Below, one piece after another: positions 55,903 to 64,000 of a DNA stretch of 64,000 nucleotides. Where the stretch lies: assembly GCA_027923505.1 (NCBI GenBank), contig BROI01000005.1:558001-622000 (forward strand), given 5' to 3'. The position numbers and the translations under genes were made by a program. A model generated the notes under the pieces. It made no database searches. It saw only the letters and a list, made by a program, of their open reading frames with translations, and had not been told where the DNA came from. Position 1 is the stretch's first letter. Each line of letters opens with the position of its first letter. The stretch comes from Mayamaea pseudoterrestris (Eukaryota > Bacillariophyta > Bacillariophyceae > Sellaphorales > Sellaphoraceae).

Positions 55903-58008
55903 ATGAGTATCCGCAAAGTCAAGACACAGCAGCAGCTTTCGAAGCTTTTTGCCGATGATGCGTATGTCCATGACAATGACGATGTCAACGAAGGCACAAA
56001 ACTTCGCACCGTTTGGGGTCAGACTTTCAAACGGATTGTATTCTTCACCGTCGCATGTGTCAGCTTTGCAGTTATAATGGTGGCGCTCAAGCTTATTCAG
56101 CCGCGTCACACTGATTTCATGACTGCATCCTCCAAAACATCATTCACAACAACGAAGCTTCGCAAGGCACTCACTGAAACACAGACACAATGCACCGTTT
56201 GGATTGCACCCTCCTCGCTAAAGGGCGTGAATGGCTATGGAACCTTTACCACCCGCGACTTGCACGAAGGCGAGCGAATATTGCCGTCGCATGATGGGCT
56301 TGGCGTTCCGATTGAAAGTTACCTGTACGATGATGACAACGTTCCGTTTGCCAAGGCACGAAGCAATTGGATTAGAGTTTGGAAGAATTACTGGTGGGCG
56401 CGCGGAGTGCCCGATCACGTTGCCTATGAGGGAGCGCTGGATGCAGTCGACTACCAGATTGGCTTTGGAGCCTTGCCCAACCATCACTGTCTGCTGAATT
56501 CTTTGAGTGTTCGGTATCCAGTCAATGCGTATGACGATTCCATGGTGGATCGCTACCGTGATCCGACGACGGGCTCGTTTTCGTACAATATGGGACGAGA
56601 GTTTTACGTGTTCAAATCTTTGAATGCGGTGAGTGAGTGTGAAATGACGCAGCAAGCTTGGCGTTTTACTTACTCGTGTTTCTTTGCTTCCATTTGTATG
56701 CAGGGAGATGAGATCTTTCTCAACTATGGCTACTGTGATCGCGAGTCATATATGCCATCGTGGACAGCCAACATTTACATGCCAGAAGACTTTGACGCTG
56801 CTGCATCGTTGGTAAAGGCACATCAGCGACGGGCAGATAAGTCGTTTGTGTATGACGCATCTGGTCGGTTGCAGGTTGTGGACGAGTCGAAAATTACTCC
56901 ACTAGTCAAGGAGCTGCTACCACAAACGCAGCGAAGATTTGACGAGCTGGTTGACGAAGAAGTCGATCGGAGTGAACTTACTCAACGAATTGCCCATAAT
57001 TCACTCAACAAGCGGTCACCCGACTGGATCCGTCGACACGGCATGTGCATGGAAAGTATTGTGCCTAAATCAAGCACAATTCCACATGCTGGCCAAGGCG
57101 CCTTTGCTAATTTCAACTTGGTCAAGGGTGAGTTCATTTCGCCAGCCCCATTGATGCAGATTGTCAACAAGAGCGCATTGTTTAAATACTCGGCGGATGG
57201 TACGCGAAATGGCACACAGCTTCTAATGAACTACTGTTTCGGGCACAAAGAAAGCACCCTGTTGCTCTGCCCAAATACGAACGCTCTCTTGATAAATCAC
57301 TGCAGCGTCCGCACCAACGACTGTGGACCAAATGGGCCCAATGCGCGTTATCTGTGGTCGTATGGTTGGGATCCGGCTTCGGACCAATGGCGACAAATGA
57401 CGCTTGAACGGCTCTCGCAGCAAAGCGGACGTGGACTTGCCTTTGAAATTGTTGCGACCCGCAACATTCGCAAAGGGGAAGAAATATTTTTCGACTATGG
57501 TCCTGAATGGGAACGAGCATGGCATGATCACGTTGCCACATGGCAGCCTCCCCCGCGAGATGAGCTGTTCATAACTGTCAAGGAGGCAAATGAGCGACAG
57601 GAGCCCATTTTCGACTCGCTCGTGTCGGGTGATCTTCGCAAATCTGTCGACAATAGTCCGCACATGTTTACTGCGTGTGTCTACGAAGCGACACGGGATG
57701 ATGACCACGAGGTGTACCACCAAGATACGGACTGGAAGCAGCTCAGCGACGAAGAAATCATGGCTGAATACGCCTCGGATGGCTCGCAGTTTCGCTACCC
57801 AAGCAACTTTGGCAACCCTGGCGACTACCGAAAGCATGGTGATAAGTTACATTGGCCATGCTCGGTGATTCGCCGCCACGCCCGAAACAACAGCACTTAT
57901 GTTGTGCGAATCCACCAGTCTCCATATACACGACGGACGGGCGAAATGCCATGGTTCCGTCACAAGCTTCCTCGCATCCTATACAACTATCCACGGGAGT
58001 CCATTTGA
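55903..58008 (+). CDS. Membrane-anchored protein with two SET-type domains
   Basis: A 75-bp intron (56629-56703, GTGAGT to TGCAG) lies in frame; removing it gives 676 residues and restores the motif NAGDEIFLNYGYC. A single hydrophobic segment (about 45-65, IVFFTVACVSFAVIMVALKLI) after a polar N terminus predicts a signal anchor. SET domain 1 (about 105-270) has GYGTFTTRDLHEGERI and GDEIFLNYG. SET domain 2 (about 365-535) has GQGAFANFNLVKGEFI, INHC near LLINHCSVRT, and RNIRKGEEIFFDYGPEW. SET domains transfer methyl groups to lysine. With this topology the domains may face the lumen, unlike histone methyltransferases. The substrate is unknown, and the pre- and post-SET Cys clusters are not seen. 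Confidence 0.8.
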   Translation: MSIRKVKTQQQLSKLFADDAYVHDNDDVNEGTKLRTVWGQTFKRIVFFTVACVSFAVIMVALKLIQPRHTDFMTASSKTSFTTTKLRKALTETQTQCTVWIAPSSLKGVNGYGTFTTRDLHEGERILPSHDGLGVPIESYLYDDDNVPFAKARSNWIRVWKNYWWARGVPDHVAYEGALDAVDYQIGFGALPNHHCLLNSLSVRYPVNAYDDSMVDRYRDPTTGSFSYNMGREFYVFKSLNAVSECEMTQQAWRFTYSCFFASICMQGDEIFLNYGYCDRESYMPSWTANIYMPEDFDAAASLVKAHQRRADKSFVYDASGRLQVVDESKITPLVKELLPQTQRRFDELVDEEVDRSELTQRIAHNSLNKRSPDWIRRHGMCMESIVPKSSTIPHAGQGAFANFNLVKGEFISPAPLMQIVNKSALFKYSADGTRNGTQLLMNYCFGHKESTLLLCPNTNALLINHCSVRTNDCGPNGPNARYLWSYGWDPASDQWRQMTLERLSQQSGRGLAFEIVATRNIRKGEEIFFDYGPEWERAWHDHVATWQPPPRDELFITVKEANERQEPIFDSLVSGDLRKSVDNSPHMFTACVYEATRDDDHEVYHQDTDWKQLSDEEIMAEYASDGSQFRYPSNFGNPGDYRKHGDKLHWPCSVIRRHARNNSTYVVRIHQSPYTRRTGEMPWFRHKLPRILYNYPRESI

Positions 58009-58541
58009 TACTTCAAACTGCCCTTTACGAGCGACCAGCATTTGCCGGGAGTATTTCGTCAGCCGATTGGAATTCGCGATGATTTGTTTCCCGAGCAGTG
58101 GCGCAACCTTGCTCCCCGTTAACAATGATGCAGATCATCGAAAATCACATGTGTTTACAGTCACTTTTATATACCTTCAATCCGATTTATACTCCTACCT
58201 AATCGTAAGGCAAATATTTATTTTGGATTCGTGTCTTACAGCAAGCCATTTCTAGCAAAGAGCCTCTCATTAGTTACGCATTCAATACCCAACCTATTAA
58301 ATGGCCTTGCCACTTACTCTCATCACTGACAGATGCAGCCCATATGTCATAATGGTGACTTGGATGATGAGACGATGTTGATGCGGGAGCTTTTTGAGTT
58401 TCGGTTCATTCACTGTCAGTCGTGCATTGGGTTGTGGTGCGACACACACCGTTTCACTTCTTTTCTTTGCCGCTCGTCGTCACATCATCTCTCGCATAAG
58501 TTCCCTAGACGCTTCATAGTTCATAAAGTTATTCAAAAAGC
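58009..58541. other. Intergenic, nothing recognised
   Basis: 533 bp between the SET gene stop and the bestrophin start. No domain or RNA was recognised. Confidence 0.5.
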
Positions 58542-59864
58542 ATGACGTCGAATAATGGTGCAAGCAATGTTGTTAATAATGGAGGTGAAATTGGCAAGGA
58601 GCTTCCCGCGTCGATTTGGGATCGTCTCTTGCTCGGCGATACACGATCACCTTTGCTGCATCTTTCGACAGCAAGTCGACAATCAGTCGCTTCCAGCAAT
58701 GTCGACAAACTGAACAATCAACAGTATCAAACATACAATAATTTTGCGCTCGTCAAATCCATGCTTTTGTACGAGTCGGTTCGCGTTGCCGCGCTGCGCG
58801 TGGAAGGAAGGGCGCAGCACGAGTACCCCAACTCCAACCAAGGATGGTACGCGACGCTGTTCATGATTCGCGGCCGCGCCTTGGATCGAGTGGTTGTGCC
58901 ATGGGGAATCGTGTCGCTGCATGCAATCATCTATACAGTCATTCAAGAAACAGTCTATGGAGGATCGATCAACGGAGATAACATGTCGCTGCTACAGAGT
59001 TGGGAAGTGTTCTTTAGCTTTGTCCTCAATTCGACACTGGCCTTTTTGCTAGTCTTTCGCCTTCAGCGCGCCTCGGATCGATACTGGACGGCACGATACT
59101 ACTGGGGCGATATTGTTGCCAAGGCTCGGACATTGGTGAGTGGACTGGTTGTTCACGGCCAGGGCGAAAACAAGGATCATGCCATTCGATGGCTTGTTGC
59201 GTATTCAGTTGCCATTATGGAACTGTTGCGTGGTAGACGGTTGTATGATGGCAGCATTTTTGCTGGTGTTCTTGTTCGGTCAGAGCTTGACAAGCTGGAG
59301 ACTAGCTTGCATCCTCCACTCTATGCCATGACCAAGATTCGATACCATTTGCGCAAAGCTTTTGGCAACACACCCGACACGCCAATGGCAATGGCGGTGG
59401 AGCGTACGCAAACTCTTCATCGTCTGGAGCTCCAACTGAACATTATTCAAGACTGCTGCGGAGGAATGGAGCGCATCAAGGCAACGCCGCTGCCCATTGT
59501 TTATGTGTCGCACTTGCGGACCTTTTTGATTGTCGCCTTGCTGTAAGTGCCATATTGTGCGCGCCGGACTGCTTATACGAATAAATGCATCTGACAACTG
59601 TCATTATTCTCCATGTTCAGACTTTTCCCATATGTTTATGGTCCGAGCTGGCGATGGACCACTATTCCGCTCGTCGTCCTCGCCGGCTTTGCTTGGCTCG
59701 GCATTGACTGCGCAGCCGAGGAATGCGAGAGTCCCTTTGATGCCAAGTCGGTCAATGCGTTAGATATGGACGCGTACTGTATAGGATTAATGCAAACTAC
59801 ACTGCAGGAGATTCGGGATTCTGCAGACGAGGAATTAGAGAGGCAGGCTGGGCCAACCAAGTGA
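58542..59864 (+). CDS. Bestrophin-family anion channel
   Basis: Two exons (58542-59542, 59621-59864; 78-bp intron) encode 414 residues. Bestrophins are chloride or bicarbonate channels; in microalgae members sit in thylakoids and aid carbon concentration. The family core starts near residue 100 (GRALDRVVVPWGIVSLHAII), then LNSTLAFLLVFRLQRASDRYW and ARYYWGDIVAKARTLV, then the charged middle, and IKATPLPIVYVSHLRTFLIV, with the splice leading into FPYVYGPSWRWTTIPLVVL. The C-terminal DAYCIGLMQTTLQEI region is typical. The N terminus lacks a clear plastid signal peptide (MTSNNGASNVVNNGGEIG), so location is open. Confidence 0.85.
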
Positions 59865-60189
59865 GAGTTGGACTACGGTGGATGGATAATTTTTAAAAGC
59901 GGATCGCCGCTTTGGAATGACAAAAACATGTTTCCGATAATTCGCCTCTCGGGCTTACTAATGTTTGTGACGGCTGGCGAACCTCCTTCTGCAATATGTT
60001 GTGCCGTCACATGTTGAACCTTCGCTTAAATGCGGTTTTTCTATATAAGATACTAAAGACAGCTAAGTAAAGTCGAGATCATATGTTTAGCTTGTACAGC
60101 TTTCGCATGATATATCCGTCAACTTTTGTTTGGATATGACTATTACATGTCATCGCGAGAACCAGACCATTCTCAAGCTCCAACACTTT
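59865..60189. other. Intergenic between convergent genes
   Basis: 325 bp between the stops of bestrophin and MenA. Nothing was recognised. Confidence 0.5.
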
Positions 60190-61167
60190 CTAACGCGATA
60201 ACAAAATACCAGAGGCAAGCAGCAAGCAAAAGAGTAGTTGCACTTTTGCTGCGCCGCCAACATGCTTGTTGAGTGCAGCCCCGTCGCTATGGTAGACTGC
60301 CTTGGCTTCCTGTACTGCCAATGGAAAGCTCAGCAGCGGCAGTAGACTTGTCAATGACTGCGTACGATTCACAAATTCCACCAAGACGAGCGCGTAACTT
60401 GTCAGCATGCATACTCGATACTCGAGCAGCGAAAAGGCTCGGCCAAACCGAACCGACGTGGTTCGCTTGTCGACGCGAGCATCCGAGTGCCGATCGCGTA
60501 AGTTGTTGACAACAATTATATTTGTTGCAAGCAGCCCAACCTGAGTAGCATACAGTATTTGCCATACCCAGTCTATTTTCAGCGACTTTTGTAGCGACAT
60601 GGCGTAGGGAATTGTCAAAGTTGCGGCAAGTCCAAAGTATAGCATGACAAACACTTCTCCAAGCCCAGCGTATGCAATGCTCCAATTGCCAAGCAGCCAT
60701 CCCAACGGATATGGTCCTCCAGTGTATGCAATGGCACAAAAGATGCTAGACAAATTGATCATCCATAGCGTCAAGTCGCTCAATGATCCAGTCGCAAGAA
60801 GCATCAAGATTATTCCACAAACCAACGTGACACTCAACGTGCCCATTGCCGCCAGCATGGTGGTTTGCGGCGAGATCCATCCTTGCGCCGTCGCTCTAGC
60901 TTGTCCAACCCGCTGCTTTGGGTCATCGGCTCCCTGCCAAAAGTCGGCGTAGTCGTTGTGTAAGTTTGTTCCAATTTGAATCGAAAGACAAAAGAGCGTC
61001 CAAGCTAGTTGGATCGACCATGGTGGGCGATTGGCGGCGTATGCGACAATGCATGGAGCGAGTGATGCAGTAAGTGTATGTGGACGAGCAGCAGTCACCC
61101 AAATGTCAAGCGTTGAAGGTCGAGGAGATGCTTGAGCAGACGAGATGGTGGATGTTGCCGCCGCCAT
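60190..61167 (-). CDS. menA: 1,4-dihydroxy-2-naphthoate prenyl/phytyltransferase (MenA)
   Basis: 325 residues from the first ATG (61167). MenA attaches the isoprenoid or phytyl tail to dihydroxynaphthoate in phylloquinone or menaquinone synthesis. It is a UbiA-type membrane enzyme of about nine helices. The first Asp-rich motif is NDYADFWQGADD (71-82), and the second is NNLRDRHSD (221-229). A TAARPHTLTASLAP entry motif and GGPYPLG (about 150) also fit MenA. Photosystem I needs phylloquinone, so a plastid site is expected, yet the N terminus (MAAATSTISSAQASPRPS) has no signal peptide. The frame upstream stays open without an ATG, so a missed 5' exon is possible. Confidence 0.87.
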   Translation of the reverse strand: MAAATSTISSAQASPRPSTLDIWVTAARPHTLTASLAPCIVAYAANRPPWSIQLAWTLFCLSIQIGTNLHNDYADFWQGADDPKQRVGQARATAQGWISPQTTMLAAMGTLSVTLVCGIILMLLATGSLSDLTLWMINLSSIFCAIAYTGGPYPLGWLLGNWSIAYAGLGEVFVMLYFGLAATLTIPYAMSLQKSLKIDWVWQILYATQVGLLATNIIVVNNLRDRHSDARVDKRTTSVRFGRAFSLLEYRVCMLTSYALVLVEFVNRTQSLTSLLPLLSFPLAVQEAKAVYHSDGAALNKHVGGAAKVQLLFCLLLASGILLSR

Positions 61168-61447
61168 GGTGAATAAGTGTGTGACGGCGCAAACGGATGA
61201 TATTCCGCCGCGCCGATGACGTCGCAGCGAGTACCGGACGACATAAGAACCACTCCGACACGATCTTTGATGGGGAAATTCCTTCGCGGCGCGCCCAATG
61301 ATGGGAGTCGCAACTGGCGCGTGAAAGCATGAATCCAAACAACACTTCCACGTTTCCACGTTGCCGTGGATATAAAAACCTTTTGATCACTAGTGGTGCC
61401 TGCAAGGTTTGACTCTATCGATCACTCTCCATTAGCAGTGTAGCATC

Positions 61448-62998
61448 ATGTTTGTCTACCAAGTCACGCCAGTCTCACGGTTCAAAAAACTGCTGCGACG
61501 TGCCGTCTTTAAAAGGAAGGAGAAAGCGCAGGCTCCTGCGGCTCAGCCTCATGCCTTCTCCGATCCTACACTCCAAGCTACTCTTCAGCAGCCGATTGAT
61601 GCGGCTGCTGCTAATGCGGCTGCTGCCGCGAATGATGATACAGCAGCTACAGGCGACGATGTTGACGTTCTCGTTGACTTGGCGCAAGCGGATGAAGTTC
61701 GCCTCATCATCAATGAGCAGTTGGAGAGTCAAATGATGGATACCAAGCAAGGAAAGGCAGTCAAGTTTGTCCAGGCCGTCTTGGATCTTCACGAGTCGCT
61801 CAAGGCGACGGATCCGATTGCTGCGTCTGAGATTCATGCAGTCGCCAAGGACGAAATGGTTTGGTTCGTCGAGCGCATGCTACTCAAGCGAGACGAGTTT
61901 CAAGCGGCTGGTATGAGTACAGCTTTGGATTGCGGATACCATTGGACCCGAGCCGAGAATTTGGAAAAGATTCAAACGGACGGCTTGTTGAGCAAGAAGG
62001 AACGGACCGAGCGGAAGATTGAGTCTCATTACAATGGATCGCAGTATGGCGATGGTATCTACACCTGCGACGATGGGCTTTCGTACCGCAACACGTACGG
62101 ACCGGTATGCTTGCTCGTTGCGCGACTCAAGGGAGCCACTGACACTGTCGTTTCAAACGCTACCTATGCGGCGGGAAGGCTCGTTGTGTTGCGCACGTGC
62201 GAGCAATGTGTTCCGATTCTACAGTTTACGCTGGAGCCGAATGCCCTCATTCACAAGTATCACGACGATATTCAAGCTTTGATTGACCAGTTTTTCAACG
62301 TTGACTGTGTTGCGGCGCCTGTCGCTGTTTCGCGTAACAAGACTTTATATTACACTGCGCCGGACGTGTTTGACGCTGGCGCCTTGGCAAAGATTACGAG
62401 CATTTCGGCCAAGAAAATCTGCGCGACGGACGATTGCTGCGTCATTTGCCATGAGCTGCTCGAGTCCCAACAAGTTGGTCAGCTCCAGGGATGTGGACAT
62501 TGCCAGTTCCACTATGAGTGCATTGTCGAGGCAGTTGGCCACTCGAGCCGCTGTCCCTTGTGCTCCAAGAACCTTGTGGAACCCCAAGGCACAATGCCAA
62601 CGGGAGAGATGCGTATCACGATTCAGTCTACTTTGACCTGCGGAGGATATGCTCTTGGTACTATCCAGATTGATTACATTTTGGAAAGTGGCGTCCAAAA
62701 GGTATATCACGCCAGCCCAGGAGTTGCGTTTGAAGGAACGCGACGCACAGCCTTTTTGCCTGACAATATTGAAGGCCAGCTCTTGTTGAAGCGTCTCGAA
62801 TATGCGTTTCTCCATGGACTCACGTTTACGGTCGGCACTTCACTGACGACGGGCAAGACGAACAGCATTGTTTGGGCTTCGATTCATCACAAGACGGCAC
62901 CCCTGGGCGGTTCTTTTGGCTTTCCCGACCCGAACTATTTCTGGAACTGCAACGAAGAGCTTGATCACTTGGGTGTGCCTTCCGCTCTGTATTTGTAG
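61448..62998 (+). CDS. PARP-like ADP-ribosyltransferase fused to a Deltex RING-DTC ligase
   Basis: 516 residues, single exon. Residues about 158-265 resemble the PARP catalytic fold: YHWTRAENLEKIQTDGL (His 165) for the HGT-N-I-GL motif, then YGDGIYTCDDGLSYRNTYG (Tyr 205) for the GKGIYF motif. The third PARP catalytic position seems to be Arg 244 instead of Glu. A RING (C331, C334, C349, H351, H355, C358, C369, C372) and a Deltex C-terminal domain (386-510: GEMRITIQSTLTCGG, TAFLPDNIEGQLLLKRLEYA, FTVGTSLTTGKTN, IHHKT, GFPDPNYFWN) follow. Deltex proteins are ubiquitin E3 ligases that bind ADP-ribose. The fusion suggests crosstalk of ADP-ribosylation and ubiquitin in one chain. A paralogue lies 372 bp downstream. 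Confidence 0.85.
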   Translation: MFVYQVTPVSRFKKLLRRAVFKRKEKAQAPAAQPHAFSDPTLQATLQQPIDAAAANAAAAANDDTAATGDDVDVLVDLAQADEVRLIINEQLESQMMDTKQGKAVKFVQAVLDLHESLKATDPIAASEIHAVAKDEMVWFVERMLLKRDEFQAAGMSTALDCGYHWTRAENLEKIQTDGLLSKKERTERKIESHYNGSQYGDGIYTCDDGLSYRNTYGPVCLLVARLKGATDTVVSNATYAAGRLVVLRTCEQCVPILQFTLEPNALIHKYHDDIQALIDQFFNVDCVAAPVAVSRNKTLYYTAPDVFDAGALAKITSISAKKICATDDCCVICHELLESQQVGQLQGCGHCQFHYECIVEAVGHSSRCPLCSKNLVEPQGTMPTGEMRITIQSTLTCGGYALGTIQIDYILESGVQKVYHASPGVAFEGTRRTAFLPDNIEGQLLLKRLEYAFLHGLTFTVGTSLTTGKTNSIVWASIHHKTAPLGGSFGFPDPNYFWNCNEELDHLGVPSALYL

Positions 62999-63370
62999 AC
63001 TTGCTGCAAATCTTTCGTGCTGAATGCGGATAGTACAGTTTATTGCTGCCTGAAATTGTGTATTTTGATAGCGTCGACAAATGTTGCATTCTTATAGAAT
63101 CAGACTTTCGATACAACTAAATTGCCTATGCCACGAACTATAGCATCATTAATCTTGGATACCATATTCCCATATATATTGTCGTTTGCATAGGCGAGAT
63201 TCGTTTAAGGATTTGGCGAGCGTTTCATTTAGCTACGTGCAACTCGTCTAGCCTGAACCTTAACGATCACGGTTTCCCGCAAAAATTTGAGCGAGCGAAA
63301 CCGACCTGCTTGCTTTCGCCATGGTTCACGACCGGACGCACATTCTGCGTTTGTCCGTTCACACTCCACC
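62999..63370. other. Intergenic between tandem paralogues
   Basis: 372 bp containing the 3' UTR of the first ART-RING-DTC gene and the promoter of the second. No motif is supported. Confidence 0.5.
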
Positions 63371-64000
63371 ATGATGCAGCATCTACAGGACTGTGTAGCG
63401 TCTTTCATTGACAGTGTGGAGCATCTGTTTGCGGAGACGCTCTACGTTGGATTTGTCATGTTTGTCGCGTGGAAACAGCTCCTTCGTCTTGGATTGTTCG
63501 TATTGAACCGTTTGCGAGACATGAGTGATACGACTGTTCCCAACGATCATGGCGATGGTAAACAGAACGTAAATAGTGATGAAGACAATGAAGAGCAGGA
63601 AGTAGATGAAAGAGACCGCGAAGCAGAAGTAGCGCAGCAACTGGAGGATGACCGCTTATTTGCCGAATCCTTGCAAGCAAAATTCGAGAACGAGAGCAAG
63701 ATGGAAGCGGAAAAACTAATGTTTTGCTCACCAAAGGGAAAGGCATGGAAATTTGTGGATGCTGTTATTCAGCTGCACAATTCATGTGAGCAGTACAATC
63801 TTCAACAGACTTCTGGTGTTCCCACGGGTGTCACGACTGTTGCTATCGACGACTTGGTATTTCTTGTCGTGCGAATGCTTGCCAAGCAGAAGGAGTTCAA
63901 GTCTTTGAGTATTTGCAGCCATGTGGACATTGGTTTCCATTGGACTAGGCACGAAAACATGAAGCGCATAAGAACCGACGGGCTTTTGACTTTCAAGGAA
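63371..64000 (+). CDS. Second ART-Deltex-like paralogue, partial (cut by the window edge)
   Basis: The open frame runs from the ATG at 63371 to the window end (210 codons) with no stop. The N terminus has a hydrophobic segment (about residues 27-47, LYVGFVMFVAWKQLLRLGLFV) absent from the first copy, then an acidic Glu/Asp-rich linker. From about residue 120 it follows the first copy: PKGKAWKFVDAVIQLHNS, FLVVRMLAKQKEF, and GFHWTRHENMKRIRTDGLL. The PARP-like His motif is present; the rest lies outside the window, so the RING and DTC domains cannot be confirmed. A membrane anchor would place this copy on a membrane, unlike its neighbour. Confidence 0.75.
   Translation, partial: MMQHLQDCVASFIDSVEHLFAETLYVGFVMFVAWKQLLRLGLFVLNRLRDMSDTTVPNDHGDGKQNVNSDEDNEEQEVDERDREAEVAQQLEDDRLFAESLQAKFENESKMEAEKLMFCSPKGKAWKFVDAVIQLHNSCEQYNLQQTSGVPTGVTTVAIDDLVFLVVRMLAKQKEFKSLSICSHVDIGFHWTRHENMKRIRTDGLLTFKE

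Noticed and set aside
56629-56703. Read-through of 25 extra residues inside the SET protein
   Set aside because: The stretch has a GTGAGT donor and a TGCAG acceptor and breaks a conserved SET motif; it is an in-frame intron.

Overview
The window looks like nuclear DNA of a photosynthetic stramenopile, most likely a diatom. Short GT-AG introns (about 73-137 bp) interrupt compact genes. Several precursors start with a signal peptide followed by an A-F type cleavage motif (DAF-TFP, GAF-NP, LAF-HGRP), as expected for import into a secondary red plastid. The Ty1/copia elements are of the diatom/oomycete-like kind. The species is an inference; no rRNA or organelle marker is present.

Positions 1 to about 32,000 are accessory DNA. 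From left to right it holds two old Ty1/copia remnants (1-4260); about 3 kb with no clear gene; a decayed hypothetical gene split by a Ty1/copia element with 401-bp LTRs (8438-15521); a second decayed gene family (16882-21349), one member of which is split by a 582-bp TRIM (17709-18290); two mitochondrial genes in divergent orientation (Tim44 and a small unknown protein, 21716-23707); and a very young Ty1/copia element with identical 234-bp LTRs (24169-31960) that itself carries a 676-bp TRIM (28770-29445). The two TRIMs are related. Their LTRs carry a perfect Pol III B box inside a tRNA-like top half (acceptor plus T arm) followed by TTTT, and the primer-binding site next to the LTR is complementary to the 3' end of that same tRNA-like unit. 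One base change co-varies in three places between the two families. This suggests an LTR-encoded primer and is the best candidate here for an undescribed system.

Positions 32,000 to 64,000 are dense host genes: a secreted propeller protein, sulfite oxidase, a tail-to-tail pair of plastid EGY-type site-2 proteases, an MscS channel, an LtrA-family membrane protein, a probable thylakoid-lumen MsrB, an FKBP8-like TPR protein, Mpv17, a tail-to-tail pair of PebA-like bilin reductases, LSM8, small membrane proteins, a Sec20 SNARE, a membrane-anchored double-SET protein, a bestrophin, MenA, and a tandem pair (the second cut by the window edge) of proteins that join a PARP-like ADP-ribosyltransferase fold to a Deltex RING-DTC ubiquitin-ligase module. 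Plastid themes recur (bilins, phylloquinone, S2P proteases, bestrophin, lumenal MsrB), alongside mitochondrial, secretory and RNA-processing housekeeping genes. There is no sign of operons.
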